Positions 11,908 to 24,467 of a DNA stretch of 64,000 bases are shown piece after piece. This stretch comes from Sapria himalayana. Its lineage: Eukaryota; Streptophyta; Magnoliopsida; Malpighiales; Rafflesiaceae. The translations under genes were made by a program, and so were the position numbers. A model generated the notes under the pieces. It did not search any database, had not been told where the DNA came from, and worked only from the letters and a program-made list of their open reading frames with translations. The stretch covers positions 103,782 to 167,781 of the forward strand of contig JAREIK010003336.1 in assembly GCA_029783825.1 (NCBI GenBank), in the 5' to 3' direction. Each line of letters opens with the position of its first letter. Positions within the stretch are counted from its first letter, which is position 1.

Positions 11908-13370
11908 GGTAATCTAAAACATATGCCGAAATTAGTATCATATTTAAAGTTTATTTAATTAGGGCTTTTATTAAATGATCCTCCCACTAAATTATTTGGT
12001 TGAAAACAATCCCTCAATTTTCTCTTTAAATTAATTCTTTAGTGGCCAAGATCCATATTTGACCTTGTCTTGAGTTACCTTTGGCTAAAGCCTAAAATTC
12101 AGCTATTTAGGTTGGTAATATTTACCAATTACATCTAATAGAACTCTTGGATAATTAGGTGAATAATATATTTTGTTCTTAGCCCATCTTATGGTGCATC
12201 TCCTAATTTTATGCTTCTAAGTTCTCAATCTAATTGAGATAACTTAGTTAAGTCTCACCCAAAGTTCTATAGGTTAGATATCAAAATTATCCTATAGCAC
12301 TCTACCAAGATAAATAAAAATACTTCACTTTGGCAAACCTATCTAATATTGATCGAGGTAGTAATGAGTATCAAACTTTGGTAGGCATCTTTTATTGACT
12401 TAATTTTTAATTTTGAGTGGATTCTTTAATTGTTTAGTAAAAAAACGAATTTAACATGCATCACATACATTTAAATATGTTTGTATTTATTTTACTAGGC
12501 AAGTCGTATAACAACACATATTGCACAAACACAAAATAAACATGACATGATTATGGCTCGAACTAAAATGATTTTCTCAAGCTAAAGACAAAATTGAAAT
12601 GTCAACCTAAAGGTATTACATCTTATACCAGTGCTTCCTTGGTTGTTTTATGTTGTTTGTTGCTTTCTCCTTTAAAATAACTTTCTAATCTAATACTATT
12701 ATAATCATATATTACATATCTAGAAGGAAATCTCAAGTTATATTTGAGGGGAATTAAATAAGAAAAAAAATTTATAACTTGAATTGTAGATTAAAAGGCA
12801 CTACACGGAGGCCATATTTAACTTACAACAACAATACACATAATCCATTTATATGGGGTAAAGAGACATAATCATGCACCATGCATAACATACATCTAAC
12901 ATCACTTTATCATGATTATAATTAATCATTTATGTGGCATTTTAATTTTAAGGTCCTAGGGGCATCGTCACTTAACAAAAACAAAATTGATTTATAAAAC
13001 TAATTTATGACTTTAATCAAATCACAATTTCATCTATAAAATTATTTAACATTTAAATATCTCCATATAACAATTAAATGAATCTATAATCGCTTATCTA
13101 TAATCACAATTTCATCTATAATATTAATTCATGGATGTAATCACACTACACTCAAGTTTATCATATAGATACAATTTAATATTCGTATTAATCGAATTAA
13201 CATGAACAAGTTACAAACAATATTATTTAATCTTATTAAACATATTAATATTATTGATCTATTTCATGCATGATTAATCAAAATGCTCATAAATCATTTG
13301 TATAATCATGATAATATGTTTGTTCAAATCAAATATAAACACATATATAAAAAATTTAATCAATTCGCAA
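11908..13370 (-). other. Copia-A leader between PBS and gag
   Basis: About 1.46 kb of AT-rich sequence without recognisable coding content separates the PBS from the gag start. This is long for a copia leader and could include an undetected insertion, but no terminal repeats or duplications were seen in it. Confidence 0.5.
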
Positions 13371-13386
13371 CCTCTCTCTAATACCA
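13371..13386 (-). other. Primer-binding site of Copia-A
   Basis: On the minus strand TGGTATTAGAGAGAGG follows the LTR end CCCCGACA by one base. It resembles the complement of initiator tRNA-Met. It fixes the LTR boundary and the element's orientation. Confidence 0.8.
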
Positions 13387-13592
13387 TTGTCGGGGTTCAG
13401 ATAAATTACATATTATAATTTCATAGTGGACTAGGAACCTACGAATGATCAAAGTAAAAACTATTAAATGTTGGACAAGGATGTTACCTATTGTAGCAAA
13501 AAATTAAACTTTTGATTATGAATGGTTTGGTATAATTCTAGCACAGTCATGTGTTCGTGCCTCTACTAGTATCCACACAAACATATTTTTGT

Positions 13593-13601
13593 TATATATA
13601 T
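13593..13601 (-). promoter_or_regulatory. Putative TATA box of Copia-A LTR
   Basis: TATATATAA on the minus strand lies about 1.46 kb from the LTR start and about 50 bp downstream of the repeat cluster, a plausible core promoter with transcription beginning near 13565. No transcript evidence is available from sequence alone. Confidence 0.45.
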
Positions 13602-13646
13602 TTTTTCATTTTGTATCTGTCACATTTTAAATAAGCTTTTGTTTTT

Positions 13647-13990
13647 TCACAAACCTTTCTAAAAGGATGTGTCATCAACTAAAAGGATGTGTGATTAACT
13701 AAAAGGATGTGTCATCAACTAAAAGGATGTGTCATTAACTAAAAGGATGTGTCATTAATAAAACATTTTGATTTTTCACCCACCTTTCTAAAAGGATGTA
13801 TCATCAATGCAACATTTTGGTTTTTCACACACATTTCTAAAAGGATGCTTCATTAATTAACCCATTTGGTTTATTACACATCTTTCTAAAATAATGTGTC
13901 ATTAATGAAACCTTATAGCTTTTCATACACCTTTCTAAAAGGATGTGTCATTAATCAAAAGGATGTATCATTAATTAAAATGGTGTCATT
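13647..13990 (-). repeat. Tandem 20-bp and ~53-bp repeats in the Copia-A LTR
   Basis: Five exact-length 20-bp units (AAAAGGATGTGTCATCAACT and close variants) start at 13661, 13681, 13701, 13721 and 13741. They are followed by longer units of about 52-54 bp that repeat CATTTTGGTTTTTCACAC plus CTTTCTAAAAGGATG. The cluster lies directly upstream of the TATA box, the position of enhancer repeats in U3 of other plant copia LTRs. A small palindrome (GTGTCATTAATGACAC) ends the cluster near 13984-13999. Confidence 0.8.
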
Positions 13991-16263
13991 AATGACACAT
14001 CATTCTAAAAGTGAGAAATGTGGGATTTAAGTTTGTGCCCTTTTTAAAGGTCCAAACATTTACTAATTGGACCAAACTTTTCAGACTTAAAATTATGCCT
14101 AGTTTATTTTAGTCAAACTAAAATAAAATAATCTTCAAATATATATATGTTTTTATGTGTGTGACCCAATAGGTTCTCGTAACATTAGTAGTGACTTTAA
14201 AATCTCATTTTAAAGAAACAAGCAATGAACATCATTTAGCAATACATCATTGCTACCCAAGTGATGAAAATATAATATATTCAACTTAAACTAATTTGTA
14301 ACTTATTTAATTGTAAGACTTAGTTCTTTTTTCAATGATATCAAGTTTGATTTATGAGGGATAGATAATGTCATCCTCACATCAATCTTTATGTTTCTTG
14401 ATCTTGGAGTAGACTATGTTAAAACGATAAGCTTAATATCTCATATTGACTTATTTCAGCATGATCATGCATTTTAGTAGTCCTACTCAATGAAGAGGCT
14501 AGCAGATATCACTTCTATTATATCAATGAGACAAATTTCATCTACATAAATCATATTCCTCTGCATAATTTATTATATACATATTAAAAAATTTATAACC
14601 ATTCTTGTTGCAGGTGGCATTTACTGAATCTAAAGAATACAACTTCTTAAGTAGACAACCGAAGTGACTTCAGGTCAAAGATAATTTATAGTAATAGTCA
14701 CAAGGAGAATGTGTAAGACAATTATATAACAATCCTTGCAATATTTTTATTGCGGGTCAGTTCAGTATATGTTCTCCAACATATACTCATGTCTTAACTT
14801 AATATCTCATAATAGTTAACCTACATGCTAGTCTTAATATATTAATATTTTCCTTGATTATTAATACTTGACTAGGGAAAATTTAAAGTAATTTTTCATA
14901 GAATATATCACTCTAGGGAAATATTATATTCTTCTAATATTTGCAAAGATCTAAAAAATATAATAAATATAAAATGATGCTTTTATACATATAAGATATG
15001 ATACAAAAGTCTCAAAAGAATCATTTAATGATTGAATTTTAGTGGATACTCTAACATATCTATCCATCTATCTATCAATTTATATAATGATTGACTTTCA
15101 ATTTATAATTCAATTTGATGATATATCTATCCAACTATATGTCTGTCTATTTATTTATGTATTTGAGTATTTATTTATCTATGTATCTGACTATATGTCT
15201 ATTTGTCTAACAATCTTTCTATTAAACTAGCTATCTATCTATCTGTCTATCTATTTATGTGTCTATCTATCTAACAGTCTATCTATAAATCTATCAATCT
15301 GTCTATCTATCTATCTATATATCTATCTACCTATCTATCTATGTATCATTCTTTTGATATGTATATCTGTGTTTCTCTTTATCAGTCTATTAGTCTATTA
15401 GTCTATAATATGCTAGTCTATCTATCTTTTATCAATCTTTCTGTTTATTTGGCTATCTATCTATCTATATTATTAACTATATATCATTCTATCAATCTAT
15501 ATATCTATCCATCTATTATATGTCTTTTTGTCTATATGTCTATATGTCTATCTATTTATCTATCTATATGTATCTTTATCTAGCTAACTATCTAACTATC
15601 TATATATCTTTCTGACTATCTGTGTATATTTCTATATGAGTATCTACCTATATGTCTATCTGCATATCTTTCTATTTATCAATAAATCAATCTATCTATC
15701 TATCTATCAATATATATATCTATATTTTTATCTATATATCTACTTATATATCTACATATCTGTCTATCTATTATTTGTCTGTATGTCTATATGACTATAT
15801 GGCTATCTTGATATCTTTTTATCTATCTATATATGTCTGACCATCTCTATATTTGTCTATTTATGTATTTGTCTATTTATTTATTTATTTTTCAATCTAT
15901 CTATATATCTATTTATCTCTATCTATCTATTTGTCTATTTGTTTATCTATATAATTGCTAGCTATATATATATTTATCTCTATATCTATTTTTCTATCTA
16001 TCTATTTTCAATCTATATATTTGTCTATTTATCTATATGTCTATCTATCTATTTGTCTATCTATCTATCTATCTATCAATTTTCTAATTGTCAATATGCA
16101 TTTCTATCTATCTATCTTTCTCTCTATCTATCTATCTATTAGTCTATGAGTATATTAGTCTATTAGTATATCTATCTATCTATCTATCTATATGTTTATT
16201 TGTTTATCTATCTATATGTTTATCTGATCTATTTGTGTATCTATCTATCTATCTATATATCTG

Positions 16264-16265
16264 TC

Positions 16266-16308
<43 letters not shown>
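16264..16308. repeat. (TA)n run inside the TCTA satellite
   Basis: A pure TA run of about 45 bp sits between TCTA units. Similar runs occur at several other places in the satellite, as if TCTA units convert locally to TA. Confidence 0.9.
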
Positions 16309-16310
<2 letters not shown>

Positions 16311-16465
16311 ATCTATCTATCTATAAGTATATTTGTCAACGTATCTATCTGTCAGTGTCTATTTATCTCTTTGTCTATATATATATCTATCTATCCATTT
16401 ATCTATCTATTAGTGTATCTGTATATCTATCTATCTATCTATCTATCTATTTGTTATTCTGTCAT

Positions 16466-16468
<3 letters not shown>

Positions 16469-16496
<28 letters not shown>
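16469..16496. repeat. (GT)n run inside the TCTA satellite
   Basis: A pure GT run of about 28 bp lies in the satellite; a second, longer one is at 22084-22112. Confidence 0.9.
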
Positions 16497-16498
<2 letters not shown>

Positions 16499-17535
16499 CT
16501 TAATATCTATATGTCTATCTCTTTATAAGTCTATTAGTCAATAAGTTTATTAGTCTATGTATCTATCTATCTATTTGTCTATATGTTTATTATTCTATGT
16601 GTCTATATGTCTATCTATTTTTTTTATATCTATATATCTATCTATATCTTTCTTTCTATATGTCTATATTTTTATCTATCTATCTATTAATTTATCTATC
16701 AGTTTATGTGTCTATATGTCTATCTATTTATCTACCTATCTATCTATTTATTGATCTATCTATATATCTCTCTATCTATATTTCTATATGTCTATCTTTC
16801 TGTTTATCTGTCAATCAATATGTTCTTTATATGTCTATTTCTGTACATGTCTATCTATCTATGTGTCTATCTGTATATTTGTCTATATGTCTATCTATCT
16901 AGCTATTTTTCAATCTATCTATCTATATTTCTATTGATCAATCTATTTGTCAATCTGTCTATTTATCAGCTTATCTTTTTGTCTATTAGTCTAAACATCT
17001 ATATATCTATCTGTCTATCTATCAAAATAACTATTTGTCTATTTATCTATCTGTTTATCTCTCTATCTATCTTTTAGTCTATCAATCAATTAGTCATATT
17101 TGTTTATCTGCTATCTATCTATCTATCTATTTGTTGGTCTGTCTATTAGTATATCAATATATTTGTATTCCAATATATCTATCAATTTGTGAATGTGTTA
17201 GTCTATCTATCTTTTTGTCTATTTTTTTTATGGCTACCTGTCTATTTATCTATTTGACTATCTCTTAATCTAACTATCTTTTTATTTGTATATCTATCTA
17301 TTTTTCTATCTGTCAATTTGTCTATCTTTCTATCATTCTATCTATTTATCTATCTATATATTTGCCTATCTATCTATCTATCTTATTATCTATCTGTCTA
17401 TCTATATATCTATTTATCTTGCTATCTATCTATCCATTTATCTATCTAAATGTACTATCTATCTATCTATCTATCTTACTACCTATTAATCTATCTATGT
17501 ATATTTCTATGTACCTATCAATCTGATTGTGTTTT

Positions 17536-17588
<53 letters not shown>

Positions 17589-18654
17589 CTATCTATATAA
17601 TTTTCTATTTATATTTATATATATTTATCTATCTTTCAAATTTTATATCTTTCTATCTATCTATCTGTTCGATATCTATCTATCTATTTATTTGTCTTTT
17701 TATCTATATATCTTTATCTAGCAATATGTTTATCTATTTATCTTTTTATCTATCTGTCTGTCTCTGTCTATCTGTCTACTTGTATATCTATCTATTTCTC
17801 TATTTATAAATCTTTTTATATGTCTATCTCTATATCTATTTATCATTATCAATCTATTTGTATATTTTTCTTTATGTTTAAATATTTATCTGTATAACTA
17901 TTTATCTATATATCAGTATGTTTGTCTTTATTCAATCTATTTATATATTTATGTATATATCAATCTATCTATCTAACTATATATCTCTTTATATATCTGT
18001 CTGTCTATCTTTTTATCTATCTATATTTCTATTTATCTATTTTTATATTTGTAAATATGCCTTTCTATCAATCTATATAACTATCTATCTATCAGTCTAT
18101 GTGAATTTTAGTATATCAGCTTATCTATCTTTCTATCTAGCTATTTATCTATCTATCTTTATGTTTCTCCATGTATCTATATATATGTCAATATATATAT
18201 ATATATATATCTTACTATCTATCTATCTATTTATCTATCTATTCATCTATATATCTATCTATCCATCAATCTTTCAATATAACTATATATTGTTTAATTA
18301 TCTATGTATATATATATATAGATATATATATTATTGTCTATTTTTCTATATATATATATATATATCTATTTGGTTATTTATATATTTGATTATCTATCTA
18401 TCACTCTATAAGTCTATGAGTCTATTAGTGTATAAGTTAATGCATCTATTGATCTATTTATTTGTCTATATGTATATCTATCTATATGTATATCTTTTGA
18501 TCTATTTATTTTTCTATATGTATAAATATCTATTTAACTATATTTCTATCTCTTTATCTATTTATATGTCTATCTAGCTATCTAACAATCTATCTGAATA
18601 TCTATCTATTTGTCTATTTTTCAATCAATCAATCAATCAATCTGTCTGTCTATC

Positions 18655-18697
<43 letters not shown>

Positions 18698-18993
18698 ATC
18701 TATCTGTCTATCTGTCCATCTATCTATCTATTATTCTATCTATTCATCTATATGTATATTTATCTATATGTTAATCTATCCATCTAATTATATGTATAAT
18801 TATCTATCTATCTATTTGTCAATCTATCTATCTATATATCTGTCCATTTTCTTTGTCAATGTGTCTATATATTCATGTGTCTATATTTCATCTATTTATC
18901 TATCTATATGTTTATATTTCAATTTGTTAATTTATTTATCAAACTTTCTATATCCATATCCATATATTGGTTTATCAGCCAATTAGTCATATT

Positions 18994-19034
<41 letters not shown>

Positions 19035-19459
19035 ATCTATCTATATAGATACCTTTCTTTCTTTCTAGCTATATATATATATATATCTTTTTATATGTAT
19101 ATCTATATATCTATCTATCTGTCTATGTGTCTATATATCTACCTATCTATCTATTTTTATATCTATCTATATATCAATTTATTTTTCTATATATCAATCT
19201 ATCAATCTTTTTATCTAGTTATTTGTCTATTTGTCTATCTATTTATCTATCTATCTATCTATTTGTCTGTCAATCTATTAGTCTATTTCTCTGTCTATCT
19301 TTATGCATAGATATATATCTATATATATAACTATCTATCTATCTATTTATATATCTATCTACCTATCTATTTCTCTATCTGCCTATCTATTTATTTATAT
19401 ATCTATCTACCTATCTATCTCTCTATCTGTCTATCTTTATATCTATCTACTTTTTTTTT

Positions 19460-20815
19460 ATGTATATATATATTTATATATCTCTCTCTCGATATTTTTA
19501 TATCTATCAATATATCTACCTATCTATCTATATATATTTCTTTCTATATGTCTATTAATCTATTTGTCTATCTGTCTATTTGTCAAATCTATCTATTACT
19601 CTATCTGTCTATCTATATATCAATATGTCTATCTGTCTATATGTATATGTGTCTATCTATCTATGTGCTTATCTATCAATTTATCAATTTATCTATCTAT
19701 CTATTTATATTTATATCTATCTGTCCATCTTTCGAACTATCTAACTACCATATCTTTCTATTTATCTTTCTATCTATATGTATATCTTTCTAACTATCTA
19801 ACTATCATATATATCTATCTAACTCTCTATCTATCTAACTATCTAACAATCATTCTATCTATGTATCTATCTTAAAGTCTATCAGTATATCAATCTATCA
19901 ATCTATCAATCTATCAATCTATCAATCTACTTATCTATTTGTCTTTCTATCAATCTTACAATGAATCAATCAATCAATCTATCTTTGTATCTGTCTAAAA
20001 ATCTATCTAACTATTTTTCTATCTCTCTACCTTTCTATCTATCTATCTGTCCATCTATCTATCTATTTATCCGTCTATCTATTAATCTGTACATCTGTCT
20101 ATCTATCTATCTATATGTTTATCTATCTTTATATCAACCAATCAATCTATATGGCTATTTATATATATATATCTATCTATCTATCTACTTATTTATCTGC
20201 GTATATGTATATATATATATATATCTATATTTTTTTATCTATCAATATATCTACCTATCTATCTATATGTATTTCAATCTATATGTCTATTAATCAATTT
20301 GTCTATCTGTCTATTTGTCAAATCTATATATTTCTCTATTTGTCTATCTAGCTATCTATATGTCTATCTATATATATGTATATGTGTCTATCTACCTATG
20401 TGACTATATATCAATCTATCAATTTCTCAATCTATCTATTTATCTTAATATCTATATGTCTATCTTTCTAAGTATCTAATTATCATAACTATCAATTTAT
20501 CTTTCTATCTATATGCCTTTCTTTCTAACTATATAACTGTAATATATATTTATGTACGTTCTATTTATCTAACTGTCTAACAATCATTCTATCTATGTAT
20601 CTATCTTTATGTCTATTTGTATATCAATCTATCTATCTATCTATCAATCTATCAATCTACCTGTCTATTTGTCTTTCTATCAATCTATAAATGAACCAAT
20701 CTATCAATCAATCTATCTTTCTATCTATCTAAAAATATATATGTCTATTTGTCTATCTCTCTACCTTTCTATCTATCTATCTATCCATCTATCTATCTAT
20801 TTATCCGTCTATCTA
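19460..20815. repeat. Tandem duplication in satellite block A, period 734 bp
   Basis: Landmarks recur at a constant offset: CAATCATTCTATCTATG at 19847 and 20581, and ATCTCTCTACCTTTC at 20021 and 20755, both 734 bp apart. The phrases ATATCTACCTATCTATC, TTGTCAAATCTAT and TTATCCGTCTATCT also recur in the same order. The copies have diverged noticeably. Confidence 0.8.
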
Positions 20816-22074
20816 TCAATCTATATATCTATCAATCTATCTATCTATCTATATTTTTATCTATCAATCTATCAATCTATCAATCTATCTACAAAACAAT
20901 ATATCTATCTATCATTCTATGAATCAATCTATCAATCAATCTATTTATCTGTCTATCTACCTATCTACCTATTTGGCTATATTTTAATCTATCTATCTAT
21001 TTGTATATCTATCTATTTCTCTATTTTCCTATCTATCTATTTTTATCTATTTATCAATATTTTTGGATCTTTATCTATATATTTGTTTATCTTTCTATCT
21101 GTCTTTCTGACTATCTATCTATGTATCTTTCTTTCTTTCTGTTTATCTATTTATATATCTACCATCTATCTTTCTATCTATATATTTGTCTATATATCTC
21201 TCTTTCGATCTAATTGTCTATATATATCTGTCTATTTGTCTATCAATCTATCAATCTATCAATATATCTGTGTGTTTGTCTATCTATCTATCTATTTGTC
21301 TATCTGTATATCTATCTATCTATCTATTTATATGTCTTTCTAGCAATCTACCTATCTACATATCTATCTATCTCTCTATCTGTCTATCTATTTACCTATT
21401 TGCATATTTGTCTATTTGTCTATGTATATGTCTGTCTATCTATCTGTTTATCTGTCTATATGCCTATTTGCCTATTTGTCAATTTGTCTATGTATATGTC
21501 TGTCTATCTATCTATCTATCTACTTGTCTATCTATTTATCTACTTGTCTATCTTTTTATCTATTTATTTTATATCTATTTATCTTTATCTGTCTATTAGT
21601 GTATCTATATATCTATATATATGACTATCTATATATGTATTTATCGCTCTTTGTTTACTTGTCTATCTATCAATCTATATATCTTTCTATGTTTTTATAT
21701 GGGTATCTCTCTATCTAGTTATAGATCTATCATCTATCTGATTATCTATATATGTACCTATTTGTCTATCTTTCTATCTAGGTAAATGTCAAACTATCTA
21801 TCTATCTATTAGTCAATTTGTCTATCAATATATTTATATATCTAAATATCTATCAATCTCTCTCTATATCTTTTTCTATCTATATATCTATTTATCTATC
21901 TATATGTATATCTATCTATCATTTTGTCTATCTATCTTGGTCTATCTGCCTATCTATCTATCTTTCTATCTATCTATCTACCTATTTATGTATTTGCTTA
22001 TTTGTCTCTCTATTTATTTTTCTATTTGTAAATCTATTTATATATTTGTCTATCTATCTTTCTGCCATTCTAGT

Positions 22075-22115
<41 letters not shown>

Positions 22116-22720
22116 CTTTCTATATACATATTGATAAATCTATATTTTTAACTATATATATGTTTAACTATCTGTCTATCTGTCTATATGTCTATTTATC
22201 GATCTGCCTATGTGTCTATATATCTATTTATCTATCTTTCTATTTTTTTATCTATTTAGCTGTCTATCTGTATATTTGTCTATTTGTCTATAATTTTATA
22301 TGTCTATATATCTATCTCTCTATAAGTCTATAAGTCTATCTATCAATCTCTCTATCGATCTATTTGTATATTTATCTTTCTTTCTTTGTATCTATCTATT
22401 TGTCTCTCTCATTCTATATATCAGTAAATTAGTCAACTAGTCTATCAGTCTATCAATCAATCTATCTATCTTTCTATCTAATTATTTATATATCTAAATG
22501 TATATATTTTTTTCTATCTATCTATATATCTATTTTTCTATCTATATATCAGCATATTACTCAATCTTTCTAACTATTATTTGTCTCTCTGTCTATATGT
22601 CTCTTTATCTATTTTTCTATTGGTTTATTAGTCTATCTATCTATATGTCTATCTATCTTTCTATCTATTTGTATATATGTATACATGCCTATCAATTTAT
22701 CTATATATATGTAAATCTAT

Positions 22721-23023
22721 CTATCTATCTACAAGACTTAGAGGTGTCAAAAGTGCAGGGCCGGGCCGTCTAAATGCTTTTCCAGCCTTTACTCCCCATT
22801 TAGCCTCCTTGGATGTCTCCTCTAACCACTTTCTGATATATGCCATTTTTTCCCCTTCTAAATGCTTTTCCAGCCTTGTATCCTTCCGTATGTCTCCCTT
22901 TTTCTCTACCCTTTCTGCCTTCCTCTCACTTTCCTCAGCATTTTCTAGTAATCCCTTTTCTACCCCATCCTCCATTATCTCCTCTAGGCTTTCTTCCATT
23001 CCTCTAAGTTGCTTCTTCTGCAT
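22721..23023 (-). pseudogene. Glu/Lys-rich C-terminal region of the DUF4283 protein
   Basis: This 100-codon minus frame (MQKKQLRGMEESLEEIMEDG onward) is highly charged and would form helix or coil, like the spacer after the zinc knuckle in DUF4283 proteins. Its last codons already read into satellite. A 21-base segment, TCTAAATGCTTTTCCAGCCT plus T on the plus strand, occurs twice (about 22769 and 22856) in different reading frames. The join to the DUF4283 part needs at least one frame change. Confidence 0.5.
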
Positions 23024-23985
23024 TGATATTTCTGCCTCTTCTATGCTATTCCTTGCTCGTCTTTTCTCCCTCTCTATTTTATTTTCCCCTTTTCCCTTGT
23101 CACTATCTTTTATACCCTACCCTTTTTTACCCATTCACTCCCTTTCCATTTTCTCTGTTCTTTACTAAATTTCCCCTCTCTCTTCTTCCCTCCACAGGCC
23201 ATGCAAACTTCTTCCTCATGCCCCATTCTGTGGCAGTATGTGTAGTATCTTGGGATGAATTCTGGATGGACTTCCTACCAGAATCCATTGGTAAGGTCAC
23301 TGCCTATCCACACTCTACTCAGTAGAGGGAGCCTAATGTCAACTTACACACAAATTCTAGCGACACTAGGTCTAGTTATACATGTTGTAGCTTCATCTAG
23401 AATCCAAGGTTTACCAAAGCAGAGTCCAATAGAGTAGAGAGATAGCTTGTTAAAAAAGTGCAAGGGGAGTTTCGATAAGTTAATCCATACTAGTGTGTGC
23501 GAGGATTTTTCAAGAGGTGCGAAGCTCGGTGACCATTTGAAGATGCGCATGGGCAGTCCCGCGATGCTCCACTGTCCTCTGCCCCATATTCGGAGGAAGT
23601 CGTCTTCTTCCTTGAAATGGAAGAAGGCGTGCTTGCCATCATACCATACGAGCTTCACCACTGCCCGTAACTTCAAGGAGGTGAAGAAATCATAAATGGC
23701 ATTAATTTTAGGCCGACCGGGCGAGAATTTTTCAATGAGAGTGAGCTCGAATGAGTCTTCTAGTTTATTGATTTCTTCCTTTGAAAATAGGACTGTGGGA
23801 GACTCCATTTTTGCTTCAAAGTTCGGAAAAATGGGCGCTTCTTCTTTGAAGAGAGATGAGAACATTTTCTTATTAGAGAGCAATTTGGAATTCCCCATTT
23901 TTAGCTTGAATTTGAGCTTTCTTTGCTAAAAAATGGCGTTTTCTCTCTCTAAGAATGAACTTTCTCTCTCTATGGGTAGCAGCTT
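22736..23985 (-). mobile_element. DUF4283/zinc-knuckle retroelement fragment in the satellite
   Basis: This 1.25-kb GC-richer island interrupts the TCTA satellite. On the minus strand it has a leader rich in GAGAGAGAAA, then a reading frame with a DUF4283 domain and zinc knuckle, then a Glu/Lys-rich region. In plants this combination is typical of ORF1 of LINE-type retrotransposons and relatives. Only the 5' portion is present: there is no endonuclease, no RT and no poly(A) tail at the left junction. No clear target duplication was found. Truncation from the 3' side is the opposite of ordinary LINE 5' truncation. Confidence 0.7.
23190..23898 (-). pseudogene. DUF4283 domain and decayed CCHC zinc knuckle
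   Basis: The minus ATG at 23898 opens 184 codons. Residues about 35-180 form a DUF4283 domain: FSPGRPKINAIYDFF, LVWYDGKHAFFHF, DDFLRIWGRGQWSIAGLPMR, IFKWSPSFAPLE, LHFFNKLSLYSIG, then DEATTCITRPSVARICV. The frame then shifts. Near 23202-23245 it shows YYTYCHRMGHEEEVCMACGG, a CCHC knuckle whose first Cys is Tyr, preceded by a stop after GFW. DUF4283 proteins are nucleic-acid-binding ORF1-like products of plant retroelements; this copy is broken. Confidence 0.8.
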
Positions 23986-24434
23986 GATTATATGTCTTTC
24001 TCTCCGTCTATCAGTCTATCCATAAATCTATCAATTTGTTTATATGTCAATCTATCTATCTATTTGTTTGTCTGTCTTTATATCTATCTTTATATCTATC
24101 TATCTATATAAATAACTGTCTATCTATCTATCTATCTCTCTATTTGTCTATCTTTTAAACAAGTTACATGTCTATTTATGATCAATCAATCTGACTATGT
24201 ATCTATCTTTTTTATCTATCTATGTACCTATATCACTATCTGCTTATCTATCTATTTGTTTTTCTATCTATCTATCTATCTATCTATTTGTCTATCTATT
24301 GATATCTCTATCTGTCTATCTATTTGTCTTTTTGACTATCTGTCTATATTTCAATCTATCTATTTATCAATTAGTCTTTTTGTTAATATGTCTACTTATC
24401 TATCTGTCTGTCTATCTATCTATCTATCTATCTG

Positions 24435-24467
<33 letters not shown>

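Larger units (their letters stand above)
4480..15056 (-). mobile_element. Copia-A: degenerate, left-truncated Ty1-copia retrotransposon
   Basis: The element reads on the minus strand from a 1.67-kb 5' LTR (13388-15056) through a PBS next to the LTR, a long leader, gag (from 11907), zinc knuckle, protease region and integrase into the start of reverse transcriptase. Recognisable coding ends near 4480. The rest of RT, RNase H and the 3' LTR are not seen. Gag is split by Copia-B (6233-11547). Many stops and frameshifts make it inactive. Its right edge, the LTR start TGTTAGAG on the minus strand, lies directly against TCTA satellite, so it probably inserted into the satellite and lost its other end by deletion or rearrangement. 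Confidence 0.8.
13388..15056 (-). repeat. Copia-A 5' LTR (about 1.67 kb)
   Basis: On the minus strand it starts TGTTAGAG at 15056 and ends CCCCGACA at 13388, beside the PBS, giving canonical TG...CA ends. It holds a cluster of short tandem repeats (13647-13990) upstream of a TATA box (13593-13601). No second copy is present in the window. The outer end abuts TCTA satellite at 15057 with no spacer. Confidence 0.75.
15057..22735. repeat. TCTA tetranucleotide satellite, block A
   Basis: About 7.7 kb is composed almost wholly of TCTA and one-step variants (TCTG, TTTA, TTTG, TCAA, TCTT) on the plus strand. TA runs (for example 16264-16308, 17537-17584, 18658-18695, 19003-19031) and GT runs (16469-16496, 22084-22112) are embedded. 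The long plus-strand open frames here spell repeated Ser-Ile-Tyr-Leu in all three frames because a 12-base TCTA trimer has no stop in any plus frame. They are not genes. Divergence between units is high, with local duplications (see 19460-20815). Confidence 0.97.

Noticed and set aside
22677..23325. Plus-strand open frames over the DUF4283 island
   Set aside because: They are shadows of the minus-strand reading, which alone shows the DUF4283 domain and zinc knuckle. The Ser/Phe/Pro-rich plus frames mirror a purine-rich minus coding strand.
23696..23929. Plus-strand 77-codon frame at the right side of the island
   Set aside because: It is antisense to the start of the DUF4283 protein and has no family resemblance.
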